A stretch of 64,000 bases of DNA from Cardiobacterium valvarum (GCF_900460955.1 NZ_UFUW01000001.1:1672738-1736737); one strand, 5' to 3'. Counted from the stretch's first letter, positions 1 to 8,875 are shown. The notes: generated by a model from the sequence alone, not told the origin. Made by a program: numbers and translations.

Positions 1-371
1 ACCTTCGCCGTTCTCGCCAGCGCCGCCGCCGTATCCAGCACCGCCTTGTGCTCCGTCTGCACCGTGAGCAGATGCGGCTGCTTGACGCCGTGGTACCACA
101 GCGCGCCTTTCAGGGCGAGATTGTCTGCCTCCGTTGCACCGCTGGTGAAGACCACCTCGCGCGGGTCGGCATGGATGACTGCAGCAAACCGCGCCCGCGC
201 GTCTTCCAAAGCCTGTCTGGCGGCAAGACCGGGGGCATAAGTCGCGCCAGTGTTGGCGGGGAAGCGGGATAACGTCTCAACGAATACTGCGAGTGCGGCC
301 TCTGTCACCGGCATCGTCGCGGCAAAATCAAAATACGCCCAGCCGTCGAGGCTGCCGTCAACGCTGGCCAT
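1..371 (-). CDS. Cysteine desulfurase (NifS/IscS family), partial
   Basis: The reading frame starts at ATG 371 and runs off the left edge, so about 123 N-terminal residues are visible. They match PLP-dependent cysteine desulfurases: a YFDFAAT motif near residue 13, TSGATEADNLALKG around residues 76-89, and TEHKAVLD around 106-113, which contains the histidine that stacks on PLP in IscS. The enzyme takes sulfur from cysteine as a persulfide for Fe-S clusters or thiolation. The catalytic cysteine and PLP lysine lie outside the window, so the subfamily is not settled. The start overlaps the cysE stop by 14 bases, so the two are co-transcribed and probably translationally coupled. Confidence 0.9.
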   Translation of the reverse strand, partial: MASVDGSLDGWAYFDFAATMPVTEAALAVFVETLSRFPANTGATYAPGLAARQALEDARARFAAVIHADPREVVFTSGATEADNLALKGALWYHGVKQPHLLTVQTEHKAVLDTAAALARTAK

Positions 372-1023
372 TGCCCTGCCTCAGCGCCACGTTTTCCGCT
401 TCCAGCTTCGCCACACGCTCGCTTAACTGCTCCAGCATCGTCATCACCGGATCGGGCGCATCATGTCCGACCGCATACGCCTCAAACTTCTCGCCGTCTT
501 CATTACGGATGCGCACCGCCCGCGCGGGGACGCCGACCACCGTCGTGTACGACTCCACATCCTTCACCACCACCGCGTTGCTGCCAACGCGGGCATGATC
601 ATGCACCGTAACCGCGCCGAGCACCTTCGCACCCGCGCCGAGGATGACATTAGAGCCAATGGTGGGATGGCGCTTGCCTTCGTTCCAGGTCGTGCCGCCG
701 AGCGTCACCCCCTGATACATACTGACATCGTCGCCAAGCTCCGCCGTTTCGCCGATGACGATGCCCATGCCGTGGTCAATAAAAAAACGGCGCCCGACAT
801 GCACCGCCGGATGAATCTCCACCCCCGTCGTCCAGCGCGACCACAGCGACAGCCAGCGCGCCAGCCAGTGCAGGCCGATACCCCACAGCGCATGCTGCAT
901 GCGGTAATGCACCACGGCACGGAAACCCGAATGCAGGGTCAGCACCGCCCAGCGGCTGCGCACTGCCGGATCACGCGCAAACACCACGGAAAAATCCTCA
1001 CGAATCAATTGGAACCAGTTCAT
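358..1023 (-). CDS. cysE: Serine O-acetyltransferase
   Basis: The 221-residue protein acetylates L-serine with acetyl-CoA to give O-acetylserine, the substrate of CysK (also in this window). A helical N-terminus is followed by left-handed beta-helix hexapeptide repeats from about residue 68 to 175. The IDHGMGIVIGE motif near residue 82 holds the catalytic histidine (H84), and GVTLGGT near 105 is a second signature. The length and the EIHPA motif resemble the short EpsC-like branch more than the 273-residue E. coli CysE. The C-terminal tail from about 190 looks helical. It is the first gene of a pair with the overlapping desulfurase downstream. Confidence 0.95.
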   Translation of the reverse strand: MNWFQLIREDFSVVFARDPAVRSRWAVLTLHSGFRAVVHYRMQHALWGIGLHWLARWLSLWSRWTTGVEIHPAVHVGRRFFIDHGMGIVIGETAELGDDVSMYQGVTLGGTTWNEGKRHPTIGSNVILGAGAKVLGAVTVHDHARVGSNAVVVKDVESYTTVVGVPARAVRIRNEDGEKFEAYAVGHDAPDPVMTMLEQLSERVAKLEAENVALRQGNGQR

Positions 1024-1212
1024 ATCGCCTCAATATACCGGAATCAGAAAAGCAGTCGTCCGCTTTGGGAAAAACAGGGGCGATTATAGCGGCGTCTCGC
1101 GCAGGCGGGGCAGCAAAGGCGCAAACGGCGGGCAATTAGACGCCATAGCGGTCATTGAATCGCATGGGTACCCTGCCCTATCCTGACCGTCATCCACCCA
1201 GCGGAGAAAACC

Positions 1213-2289
1213 ATGAAAAAACAGCACCTTTTCAGCCTGCTTCTCGCCTGTACCGCAGGCGGCGCATCTGCCGCCGTCCTCTGGCAGGATCCGCAGGAAG
1301 CTTACGCGGCGGGCTATTTCCACTACGCCAATGCCGACTACATCCAGGCGCTGCCGCACGAAGCGCAGGCAGCAGCGAAACTGGGACAGTTGTGGGGCCT
1401 CTTTGCGCAAGAGGCGGGCGAGTCGCTGGCCTCGCCACAGTGGCGGGGCTGGCAGCGGGCGGAGCAGCTGTACCGCGACGGTAACTATCAGGAAGCGCTG
1501 CAAATCTTCCTGCCGCAGGCGGAAGCGGGCAACATCCTCGCGCGCCTGCGCGTCTATCAACAATATGCGGACGGCAAAGGCACGATAAGCGATGACGCCC
1601 AGGCACGACGCTGGTTTGAAGAAACCGTCACCCAATCGCGTGCTCAGGCCTATCCGCTCTATGATGCCTTCCTGCACAGCGACGACGCAGAAACACACTA
1701 CCAGTTAGGACAGATGTACCTTTGGGGCGCGGGCGTGCGCGAAGACTACAACAAGGCGGCGGGTATCATGCAGGAGCGGGCTGCTGCCGGACACGCAGAA
1801 GCGATGGATACACTCGCCGATTTATACGCGGACGGCTGGGGCGTGGCGCCCGATCCCGCGCAGGCCATCCACTGGCGCGAACAGGCGGCGACACACGGCG
1901 ATGCAGCGATACGCTATGCCACCGCTTCCTGGTATCGCGACAACGCCAAAAACGATGGCCGCGCCCGCTATTGGTACGAGCAAGTGGTGGCAGACGGGAA
2001 AAACCCGTTGCTGACGGCAATGGCCCTAGACGACCTGCGCGTCCTCGCCACCCTGCGCGGCGATATGGCGCAAGCACAAACATGGCGCGACCGGGCGATT
2101 AACGCCTGGCGGCCGCTGGCGACGAGGGGCGACGTTTATGCCCAATCCCGCCTGGGCGAGTTACTGCTGCAACGGGGTCAGGCCATCGATTTGCCGCAGG
2201 CGCGGGAATGGCTGGGAAAAGCCGCCGCGCAGGGCGATGCAGCGGCAGAAAAACACTTGCAGGAATGGCGCGACGGGACAACACCATAG
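1213..2289 (+). CDS. Sel1-repeat (TPR-like) exported protein
   Basis: This 358-residue protein begins with a signal peptide (MKKQHLFSLLLAC, hydrophobic to about residue 18, then ASAA), so it should be periplasmic. The body is a string of Sel1-like helical repeats. Typical units are YQLGQMYLWGAGVREDYNKA near residue 162 and DTLADLYADGWGVAPDPAQA near 199. Such solenoids bind other proteins; no catalytic motif is visible. ATG 1213 is preceded by GGAG. It is a single gene read away from cysE, with ubiA about 115 bases downstream. A second Sel1-repeat gene starts at 63597. The partner cannot be deduced. Confidence 0.8.
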   Translation: MKKQHLFSLLLACTAGGASAAVLWQDPQEAYAAGYFHYANADYIQALPHEAQAAAKLGQLWGLFAQEAGESLASPQWRGWQRAEQLYRDGNYQEALQIFLPQAEAGNILARLRVYQQYADGKGTISDDAQARRWFEETVTQSRAQAYPLYDAFLHSDDAETHYQLGQMYLWGAGVREDYNKAAGIMQERAAAGHAEAMDTLADLYADGWGVAPDPAQAIHWREQAATHGDAAIRYATASWYRDNAKNDGRARYWYEQVVADGKNPLLTAMALDDLRVLATLRGDMAQAQTWRDRAINAWRPLATRGDVYAQSRLGELLLQRGQAIDLPQAREWLGKAAAQGDAAAEKHLQEWRDGTTP

Positions 2290-2404
2290 CGTTGAGCCGC
2301 TTGGCGATCCGCAAAGGCAACAGCCACGCCGCCTGATGACCGCTTCTTGTCATGTATATGCAAGAATATCCCCACCGTAATAAAGAACCGGAGGAAAAAT
2401 CATC

Positions 2405-3262
2405 ATGTCCACCCGCCTCTTCATCGCCTGCATCCGCCTGATGCGTCTTGACGCCCCCATCGTGCCATTACTGCTCGCCTGGACCTGTTTATGGGGGCTG
2501 TGGCTGGCAGGTAGCGGCCGCCCTCCCGCGTACACCGTCTGCATTTTCCTGCTCGGTGCCTGGCTGACCCACTCCGCCGGCTGCGTCTTCAATGACCTCG
2601 CCGACCGCAATTTCGACGGCCATGTCGAGCGCACCCGCAATCGCCCGCTGGTGCGGGGAGAAATCAGCGTTACCGCTGCCGTCGTCCTCGGCATCATCCT
2701 GATGCTGCTTAATTTTCTACTCGTCCTGCTGCTCAACTGGCAGACCATCCTGCTGGCCAGCGTCTGCGGCATCGTCATGCTGCTTTACCCGCTCAGCAAA
2801 CGCTGCTTTCCCGCGCCGCAACTCATTCTGGGCATCGCCCTTGCCAGCCCCATCCTGCTCGCGCAAACCGCCCTCCTCGGCACCATCACCCTGCCGGGCG
2901 TGCTGTTCTACGGCGCGGGCATCTGCTGGACTCTCATCTACGACACTTTCTACGCGCTGGTGGACCGCAACGACGACCTGAAAATCGGCCTGCGCTCCAG
3001 TGCCATCACCATGCGCGGTCGCGAACACTGCTTCCTCGCCGCAATAATGACGCTGATGCTCGCCCTGCTGCTCTCCGCCGGATACGCCGCCGCGCTGAAT
3101 GTCTGGTACTACGCAGGCATCCTTGGTGCCGCCCTGCTCTTTGCCTGGGAATTGTGGGACACCCGCCACTTTGAGCGCGAACGCTGCTTCCGCGCCTTCC
3201 TGCATAACAACTGGGTCGGCGCCGCCGTCTATCTCGCCCTGGTGCTCACCTATCTGCCCTAG
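2405..3262 (+). CDS. ubiA: 4-hydroxybenzoate polyprenyltransferase
   Basis: The 285-residue integral membrane enzyme attaches a polyprenyl chain to 4-hydroxybenzoate in ubiquinone synthesis. Both Mg-binding signatures of the UbiA family are present: NDLADRNFD at residues 63-71 and DTFYALVDRNDDLKIG around residue 180-195. Hydrophobic stretches fit eight or nine membrane helices. ATG 2405 has a strong GGAGGA site at about 2391. No ubiC or other ubi gene is next to it. Other UbiA-family prenyltransferases are possible, but length, motifs and the LDAPIVPLLLAW start fit UbiA well. Confidence 0.92.
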   Translation: MSTRLFIACIRLMRLDAPIVPLLLAWTCLWGLWLAGSGRPPAYTVCIFLLGAWLTHSAGCVFNDLADRNFDGHVERTRNRPLVRGEISVTAAVVLGIILMLLNFLLVLLLNWQTILLASVCGIVMLLYPLSKRCFPAPQLILGIALASPILLAQTALLGTITLPGVLFYGAGICWTLIYDTFYALVDRNDDLKIGLRSSAITMRGREHCFLAAIMTLMLALLLSAGYAAALNVWYYAGILGAALLFAWELWDTRHFERERCFRAFLHNNWVGAAVYLALVLTYLP

Positions 3263-3330
3263 CGGGCCACGATAAACATCGCCGGGCGCGTAAATACTGG
3301 GCCCGCCAAGCGGGATAGTTGCCGGGCGCA

Positions 3331-5502
3331 TCAGGCTTTTTCCAGTTTGGCATAGGCCAGTATCAGCCATTTTTCCCCGGCATCAGCGAAGTTGACGAGG
3401 ATGCGGCGGTGTTCGCCGCTGCCTTCCAGCGCGAGGACGCAGCCTTCGCCGAATTTGGGGTGGCGCACGTTGCTGCCGATCGGGTAGGGGCCGCCGTCGT
3501 CGCGGGTTGGTGCGGTGGCGTGGCGGGTCTGCCGCATTTTGCTGATGCCGCTGTACACCATCGGGCGCACGGCTTCAGTCAGTTCCGCCGGGATTTCGTG
3601 GATAAAGCGCGAGGGCTGCGGATAAGTGTCCTGACCCTGGAAGCGGCGGCGTTCGGCGAAGCAGAGGGTGAGGTGCTGTTCGGCGCGGGTCATGCCGACG
3701 TAGGCGAGACGGCGTTCTTCTTCGAGTTTTTCCGGGCTTTCGCAGGCGCGCTGGGTCGGGAACAGGCCTTCTTCCATGCCAACGATGTACACGTTCGGGT
3801 ATTCGAGGCCTTTGGCGCTGTGCAGGGTCATGAGCTGGACGCTGTCCGTGCCTTCTTCGGCCTGACCGTCGCCTGCGTCCAGCGCAGCGTCGGCAAGGAA
3901 GTCCATGATGCGGTCGCTGTCGGGGTCGGTGGTGAGGTCGATGTAGCTGCCAGCGTTGATGAGTTCGTCGAGGTTGTCACGCCGCGCTTCGGCCTGTTCG
4001 CTGTGTTCGGCTTCGAGGGCGGCGTAAAGGCCGCTGTCGTGCACGGTGTGTTCGAGGGCTTTTTTCAGCGAGGGCTCGTGATTGATTTTGTGCGCGAGGT
4101 CGTCAATGAGGCGGACGAAGTCGCGCAGGGCGTTTTTGGCGCGGGCGGGGTAGTGGCTGTTGATAAGGGTGTCGTTGGTGAGGATTTGCCACAGGCTGGC
4201 GCCGTGTTGTTGCGCGTGCTGGCGCAGATCAGCCAGGGTTTTCTGGCCGATGCCGCGCGGCGGGGTGTTGATGATGCGCTCGAGGGCACCATCGTCATCA
4301 CGGTAGCGGGCAAGGCGCAGGTAGGCGAGCGCGTCTTTGATTTCGGCGCGTTCGAAGAAGCGCAGGCCGCCATAGACGCGGTAGGGCAGGCGGTGCTGCA
4401 AAAGCATTTCTTCAAAGACGCGCGATTGGGCGTTTGAGCGGTAAAGGATGGCACAGTCGTCGTAACGGCCGCCTGCCGCCTGCCAGCGCTGGATTTCAGC
4501 GCAGATGTAGCGTGCTTCGTCGTGTTCGTTAATGGCGGGATAGATACGCACGGCCGCGCCGCGTGCGCCGTCGCTCCACAGGGTTTTGCCGAGGCGCTGG
4601 CTATTTTGCGCAATGACCGCGTTGGCGGCATCGAGGATGGTCTGGGTTGAGCGGTAGTTTTGTTCGAGGCGGATGGTGGCGAGGCCGGGGTAGTCGTGTT
4701 CGAGCTGCAGGATGTTTTCGACGCGCGCGCCGCGCCAGCCGTAGATGGACTGGTCGTCATCACCGACGACGAAGAGTTGCGCGCCGCCTGCGCTAAGTTG
4801 TTGGACAAGGCGGTATTGCAGGGCGTTGGTGTCCTGGAATTCGTCCACGAGGATGCTCTGGAAACGCTGCTGGTAGTTACGCAGCACGTCGGCGTGGTGG
4901 GTAAAGAGTTCGACGGTGAGCAAGAGCAGTTCGGCAAAGTCCATCGTGCCTTGCTGGCGGCAGAGGCGTTCGTAATCAGCGTAGAAATCGCGCACGGCGA
5001 TGTTGGTCGGGTGCGGATTGGGCGGGATGTCGGCCGCGCGCAGGCCGTCTTCTTTCCAGGCGTTGATTTGCCAGACTAGCGCTTTTGGCTTGATGTGGTT
5101 TTCGTCCCACTGCCGCGCGCGCATCATGCGCTTCACCATGCGCAGCTGGTCATCGCTATCCATGATGATGAATTGTTCCGGCCAGCCGAGCAGCGTGGCG
5201 TGGCGGCGCAGGATGCGGTGGCAGATGCCGTGGAAGGTACCCATCCACAGTTGTCCAAGCGGACGTTCCAGCGCAGCTTCGAGACGCTGGCGCATTTCGC
5301 GTGCGGCTTTGTTGGTAAAGGTGAGCGCCAGCAGACCGTAAGGCGAGATGTCTTCAACCGCCATCAGCCATTGCATCCGCTGTACGAGGACGCGTGTTTT
5401 GCCGCTGCCCGCCCCGGCGATGATGCGCAGGGCGCGCGCCGGATGGGTGACGGCTTCGCGTTGGCGTTCGTTCAGGCCGTTCAGGATTTCGCTGACATCC
5501 AC
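3331..5502 (-). CDS. uvrD: DNA helicase II (UvrD/PcrA type, SF1A)
   Basis: This is a 3'-5' SF1A helicase for mismatch and nucleotide excision repair and for clearing RecA or stalled polymerases. I place the start at GTG 5502, seven bases after GGAG. This gives 723 residues, against 720 for E. coli UvrD. The frame is open further upstream but would run into the tRNA-Met gene. Walker A is GAGSGKT (K35), with LLALTFTNKAAREM, VDEFQDTN and GDDDQSIYGWRGA following in the usual order. VQLMTLHSAKGLEY and YVGMTRAEQHL are motifs V and VI. The C-terminal Tudor-like tail (GSNVRHPKFGEG) is complete. Rep is less likely because of that tail. Confidence 0.95.
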   Translation of the reverse strand: MDVSEILNGLNERQREAVTHPARALRIIAGAGSGKTRVLVQRMQWLMAVEDISPYGLLALTFTNKAAREMRQRLEAALERPLGQLWMGTFHGICHRILRRHATLLGWPEQFIIMDSDDQLRMVKRMMRARQWDENHIKPKALVWQINAWKEDGLRAADIPPNPHPTNIAVRDFYADYERLCRQQGTMDFAELLLLTVELFTHHADVLRNYQQRFQSILVDEFQDTNALQYRLVQQLSAGGAQLFVVGDDDQSIYGWRGARVENILQLEHDYPGLATIRLEQNYRSTQTILDAANAVIAQNSQRLGKTLWSDGARGAAVRIYPAINEHDEARYICAEIQRWQAAGGRYDDCAILYRSNAQSRVFEEMLLQHRLPYRVYGGLRFFERAEIKDALAYLRLARYRDDDGALERIINTPPRGIGQKTLADLRQHAQQHGASLWQILTNDTLINSHYPARAKNALRDFVRLIDDLAHKINHEPSLKKALEHTVHDSGLYAALEAEHSEQAEARRDNLDELINAGSYIDLTTDPDSDRIMDFLADAALDAGDGQAEEGTDSVQLMTLHSAKGLEYPNVYIVGMEEGLFPTQRACESPEKLEEERRLAYVGMTRAEQHLTLCFAERRRFQGQDTYPQPSRFIHEIPAELTEAVRPMVYSGISKMRQTRHATAPTRDDGGPYPIGSNVRHPKFGEGCVLALEGSGEHRRILVNFADAGEKWLILAYAKLEKA

Positions 5503-5527
5503 ATGTGTTCTCCGCAAAAATGCGGGC

Positions 5528-5533
5528 ATTATA
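5528..5533 (-). promoter_or_regulatory. Possible -10 box of uvrD
   Basis: On the minus strand the hexamer TATAAT lies 26 bases upstream of the GTG start of uvrD. No good -35 hexamer sits at the usual spacing, so the promoter may be weak or activated. Confidence 0.35.
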
Positions 5534-5575
5534 GTGGCTGTCTGCGGCGGCTTTGGTAATGTTTGCCGAAAGAGC

Positions 5576-5604
5576 TTGACACTCCCCCGCCCGCTCGGCA
5601 TAAT
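5576..5604 (+). promoter_or_regulatory. Promoter of tRNA-Met
   Basis: TTGACA (5576-5581) and CATAAT (5599-5604) are separated by exactly 17 bases and followed by a GC-rich stretch (CGCGCGCC), typical of stringently controlled stable-RNA promoters. The tRNA begins 34 bases after the -10 box. Confidence 0.85.
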
Positions 5605-5637
5605 CGCGCGCCTTATTTCTTCCTCTTTCTCCATTAA

Positions 5638-5714
5638 GGCTACGTAGCTCAGTCGGTTAGAGCACATCACTCATAATGATGGGGTCCCCTGTTCGAGTCA
5701 GGGCGTAGCCACCA
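5638..5714 (+). tRNA. tRNA-Met(CAT), elongator
   Basis: The 77-base gene includes an encoded CCA end. The acceptor arm GGCTACG pairs with CGTAGCC. The D-arm is AGCTCAGTCGGTTAGAGC. The anticodon loop CTCATAA sits on a CATCA/TGATG stem and gives anticodon CAT. The TPsiC arm is CCCTG-TTCGAGT-CAGGG. The first base pair is G-C and the anticodon stem lacks three G-C pairs, as in elongator rather than initiator tRNA-Met. The sequence closely resembles the E. coli elongator gene. Confidence 0.97.
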
Positions 5715-5815
5715 AATTCTTTCTTTTCACTCCCGTTTCCGGCACCTATTTGTTGCAAATTCATTGCAATTACTTTAGTATCCGCCGCCTCAAACACGAA
5801 ACGGTAAATCTCAAT

Positions 5816-6439
5816 ATGTTTTTCAAGAAACCCGACACTGAACGGGCAGTTACTTTTGCCGATTTTGAACACGGCGAAGATTGCCCCTGCTGCACCCGCA
5901 ATTCCCGACGCACTTTCCTGAAAACTGCTGCGATCGCGACTGCGGGTCTTTTGTTACCTGCTGACTGGGCCAAGGCGGCCATCAGCCGCGAGCGGATGAT
6001 CAAGATGCACAATCCGCACACCGGCGAAAATATCCGCGCTGTCTTCTGGTCTCCGGAATATGGCTATATTCAGCCTGCTATGGACGAAATCAGCAATTTC
6101 TTCCGCGATTTCCGCCAAAATCAGATTGTTTCTGTGGATATCGACCTGCTCAATATCCTCCACTACATGCAAAGCAACGTCGGCAATAATGCGACGATCG
6201 AATTGCACAGCGGCTACCGCTCACCGGCTACCAATTCCATGTTGGCGCGTCGCTCCAAGAATGTCGGCAAGCAGAGCTATCACATGAAAGCCCAAGCGGC
6301 AGATATTTCCATTCAGGGTTATACCTCACGGCAATTGCGTGCGATGGCACAACGCCTCAATGCGGGCGGTATCGGCATTTATCGCGGTTCGAATTTTATT
6401 CACGTGGATTCTGGTCCGGTACGTACCTGGTACTACTGA
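5816..6439 (+). CDS. Tat-exported DUF882/peptidase M15-like protein
   Basis: The ATG at 5816 gives 207 residues. Near residue 30 a twin-arginine motif (SRRTFLKTAA) is followed by a hydrophobic stretch ending in AKA, so the protein is probably exported folded. The rest matches the DUF882 family related to peptidase M15 (D-Ala-D-Ala carboxypeptidase fold): HSGYRSPATN near 138, SYHMKAQAADI near 160 with the H and D of the Zn site, and FIHVDSGP near 195 with the last H. It is likely a murein peptidase of the YcbK/MepK type. The unusual CPCC motif before the twin arginines is odd. A terminator follows directly. Confidence 0.85.
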   Translation: MFFKKPDTERAVTFADFEHGEDCPCCTRNSRRTFLKTAAIATAGLLLPADWAKAAISRERMIKMHNPHTGENIRAVFWSPEYGYIQPAMDEISNFFRDFRQNQIVSVDIDLLNILHYMQSNVGNNATIELHSGYRSPATNSMLARRSKNVGKQSYHMKAQAADISIQGYTSRQLRAMAQRLNAGGIGIYRGSNFIHVDSGPVRTWYY

Positions 6440-6451
6440 CAGATGAATACG

Positions 6452-6481
6452 AAAAAGCGGGCGTCATGCCCGCTTTTTTAT
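6452..6481 (+). terminator. Rho-independent terminator after the DUF882 gene
   Basis: An AAGCGGGC/GCCCGCTT stem with a five-base loop is followed by a T-run. A-runs on the other side make it able to work in both directions, so it may also stop the EthD gene transcript. Confidence 0.85.
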
Positions 6482-6494
6482 TTTTCCCATCTGC

Positions 6495-6842
6495 TCAGAT
6501 AACACGTTCTTCCGTTCCAAACCACATCACCGATTGCGTCATATCAACGAAGCGCAATTCATCCCCGCGCAGTTCAGCAAGTGCCGCCTGTCCCTCGAAC
6601 GTGTTGCGGGCGCGGAGGAAATCATCGCAGCTGTCGTACCACAATTCACCCATGGCGTCGTAGGCGAAGGGCTGTGTGCCGCGTAGGGTATCAGCTGTTT
6701 CCGGTAGGGTTTTGGCGTAGCCACGAATGCCCAGCGCCGCTTGGTGGCGTAGGATTTTGACGGAATGTTCGTGCCAACAGGCAAGGAATTCGTCTGTACC
6801 GAGTTCGGCACATTTTTTCACCAGCATGATGATCTTAAACAT
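6495..6842 (-). CDS. EthD-domain protein
   Basis: The 115-residue reading from ATG 6842 looks like a ferredoxin-like dimeric alpha/beta barrel of the EthD group: an MFKIIMLVKKC start, then FLACWHEHSVKIL, the conserved pattern of these small proteins. The role in bacteria is unclear; relatives assist in degradation of ethers or polyketide-like compounds. The start has a GGAAAAG site and overlaps the stop of the upstream hydrolase by eight bases, so both are one operon, probably controlled by the divergent MerR-type gene. Confidence 0.75.
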   Translation of the reverse strand: MFKIIMLVKKCAELGTDEFLACWHEHSVKILRHQAALGIRGYAKTLPETADTLRGTQPFAYDAMGELWYDSCDDFLRARNTFEGQAALAELRGDELRFVDMTQSVMWFGTEERVI

Positions 6843-7419
6843 GATCTTTTCCGCTGAAACAGCTCTGCAAGGCCTCCCATGCGGCGGGCAACTCGGTAAT
6901 GCCATCAGCGCTCAGGAAATGGCCATATCGCGGCAATGCATGTACCGTGCCGCCGAGCCGTGCGGCAAGGGCATGGCTGTTGGCGGGAGCAACAACGTAA
7001 TCGTTGTCACTGATGAGGTGGTGCATGTGCGCCGCATAGCGGCGCAGGACGACATCATCCAGGCGAGTATGGTCAATGTAGGTGTCGATATCAAAACCGC
7101 CAATAATTGGCAGTTCCGGCAGACGTGCACCAAAGCCTGCCACCAGCACGAGGCCGCCCACCGCAGCAGGACAAGTCGCACTCAGGTAATGCAGCAGACT
7201 GATGGTGCCGAGACTGTGCGCGATAAGCAAAGTATTGCGATCGGGCGTGCCGATCGTTTGTGTGAGTGCCGCCTGCCAAGCGGCAAAATCGGGATGCTCG
7301 CTGTCGGGTAGCGGCGGGACGATGGTTGAAATGCCCGCCGCCTGTAAACGTGCTTGCAGCCAGGGAAACCAGTGATCGGTTGGGCTCGCGCCATAGCCGT
7401 GGATGATGTAAGCGTGCAT
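6835..7419 (-). CDS. RBBP9/YdeN-type serine hydrolase
   Basis: This 194-residue alpha/beta hydrolase matches the small RBBP9/YdeN family. It starts with MHAYIIHGYGASPTDHWFPWL (oxyanion region), has the nucleophile elbow in AHSLG near residue 68, aspartate in SDNDYVV near 139 and the histidine in RYGHF near 164, so the triad appears complete. The substrate is unknown. ATG 7419 is preceded by AGGAG and by a MerR-type promoter with a 19-base spacer. It is followed by the overlapping EthD gene. Confidence 0.85.
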   Translation of the reverse strand: MHAYIIHGYGASPTDHWFPWLQARLQAAGISTIVPPLPDSEHPDFAAWQAALTQTIGTPDRNTLLIAHSLGTISLLHYLSATCPAAVGGLVLVAGFGARLPELPIIGGFDIDTYIDHTRLDDVVLRRYAAHMHHLISDNDYVVAPANSHALAARLGGTVHALPRYGHFLSADGITELPAAWEALQSCFSGKDHV

Positions 7420-7447
7420 GGGATGCTCCTGTGTGAATGACGACGCA

Positions 7448-7478
7448 AGGGTAGACTATGACACCTTGTCAGGGTCAA
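7448..7478 (-). promoter_or_regulatory. MerR-type promoter/operator of the hydrolase-EthD operon
   Basis: On the minus strand TTGACC (7478-7473) and TACCCT (7453-7448) are separated by 19 bases, the long spacer typical of promoters twisted into activity by MerR proteins. An imperfect dyad (GAC-C...G-GTC) lies between the boxes. The merR-like gene starts 12 bases away in the other direction. Confidence 0.65.
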
Positions 7479-7489
7479 GCGGAGGACGC

Positions 7490-7843
7490 ATGAAAATAGG
7501 GGAATTGGCGCAGCGCACGCAAGTCAGTGTGCGGATGTTGCGTTTTTATGAATCACTGGGGCTGCTCACGCCTACGCGCAACGCGGCTGGGTATCGCCTA
7601 TATGACGAGGAAGATATGGCGCAGGTGGCGAAAATTCGCTTGCTGCAACAGGCGGGCCTGGCATTAAAGGATATCGCGCGGCTACACGATTGCCTGCACG
7701 ACCGCCCACAAGCATTCTGCCCCGCATTGCGCGACAAACTGCGCGCCTGTCAGGCGGAGACCGCAACGCGCATCACGCTGTTGCAAGAGACGCAAACACT
7801 CTTGGCACGACTTCTGCGCGAAGAGGATGCCAAGATTAAATAA
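7490..7843 (+). CDS. MerR-family transcriptional regulator
   Basis: The start at ATG 7490 follows a GGAGGA site and gives 117 residues. The winged-helix MerR head is complete (MKIGELAQRTQVSVRMLRFYE, then GYRLYDEEDM) and is followed by the dimerising coiled coil. No metal-binding cysteine cluster like those of MerR, CueR or SoxR is seen; there is only one C near residue 65, one near 76 and one near 85. An organic effector is therefore more likely. It faces the hydrolase-EthD operon across a shared promoter region with a 19-base spacer, which is the likely target. Confidence 0.88.
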   Translation: MKIGELAQRTQVSVRMLRFYESLGLLTPTRNAAGYRLYDEEDMAQVAKIRLLQQAGLALKDIARLHDCLHDRPQAFCPALRDKLRACQAETATRITLLQETQTLLARLLREEDAKIK

Positions 7844-8326
7844 TGCCCCCAGTCGTTCACCTCTTGTTCATTCGTGCTAATAGAATAGGGTGGAAGCCGC
7901 CTTTCTGCCATTAACGGAATTTTCTGATGAACAAATTTTCTCTCGTACTTATGATCGCCACAACCCTGCTACTCGCCGCTTGCGGTGATAAAGATGACAA
8001 AAAAACGATACCCCGGTTGATCCGCAACGTCCGTCAAATGACAACAGCGGCCGCTCCAATAATGACGCCTATCACGGTACCGCATTCGCCACCCTAACGG
8101 CGTAACATTTAACAGTGTCCGTCACGCCAAAGCCCTGAATAGCACCCGTCTTGGTGTAGTACACACATTGACGGCAAACACCTCGCCGCACAGCAAAGCG
8201 GTATTTACGTCGACGGTCTTCCCAACATCCGCAGCAATTCGATACAAATTAACGGCATCAGCTACAAGAATTTCCTGGTCAGCGGCCACAATTACCGTAA
8301 CAGCCGCTTCGGCTATAGTCGAATCG

Positions 8327-8875
8327 CTAATAAAGAGTAACGAGAGTAAAGAACCAAAACAGCAGGGCATTCACATCAGCCAACCGCCATTGTTTCCTCA
8401 ACCGTTTGATCCATGCCCATGTCTTCTCTCTCGGGTTGAAATCCGGGCTATAGGGCGGAAGCCACAGCACCGTATGTCCCTCAGCCTGCAACGCATCCAG
8501 CGTGTCCTGCCGTTTGTGGAAGGAGGCGTTGTCCATCACGATCACGCTGCAGGCGGGCAGCTCCGGCAGCAGTATTTCTGTCACCCATGTGTGAAAAACA
8601 TCGCTGTCTATGCTGCAATCAAAGGCAGTGAAAGCAAATGGCACAGTGCCACACAGGGCACCGATAACGTTGGTTTGTGCCTTGCTCCATCCGGATACGC
8701 CTGCGCATTTTTGCCCGCGTGGTGCATAACCGTAAGGACGGGAAATGTCTTTTCTGAAGCCGCTTTCATCGATATAAACGAATGGATGCAGGCGTGCTTC
8801 ATAGACACTTTTTACTTCGAGGAATTCACGGCGTTTTTCTTCGTCTGCCTTGCGGTGGCGGAAGTCTTTTTTTTA
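8327..8875 (-). CDS. IS630 transposase, C-terminal (catalytic) frame
   Basis: The frame carries the DDE catalytic domain: FVYIDESGF (first D), VIVMDNASFHK (second D) and LPPYSPDFNPREKTWAWIK (final E), all intact. It has no good start of its own. It overlaps the orfA frame and would be expressed by a -1 slip at a run of eight A (minus strand, 8874-8867). Its stop codon falls at or just outside the element edge, supplied by the interrupted gene. Confidence 0.85.

Noticed and set aside
5503-5670. Upstream extension of the uvrD frame
   Set aside because: It would overlap the tRNA-Met gene and its promoter; GTG 5502 with GGAG gives the exact family length.
7260-7285. CCAAGCGGC inside the hydrolase gene as a repeat copy
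   Set aside because: It lacks the usual linker and lies in a conserved coding region, so it is probably chance; likewise at 12535 in gpsA.
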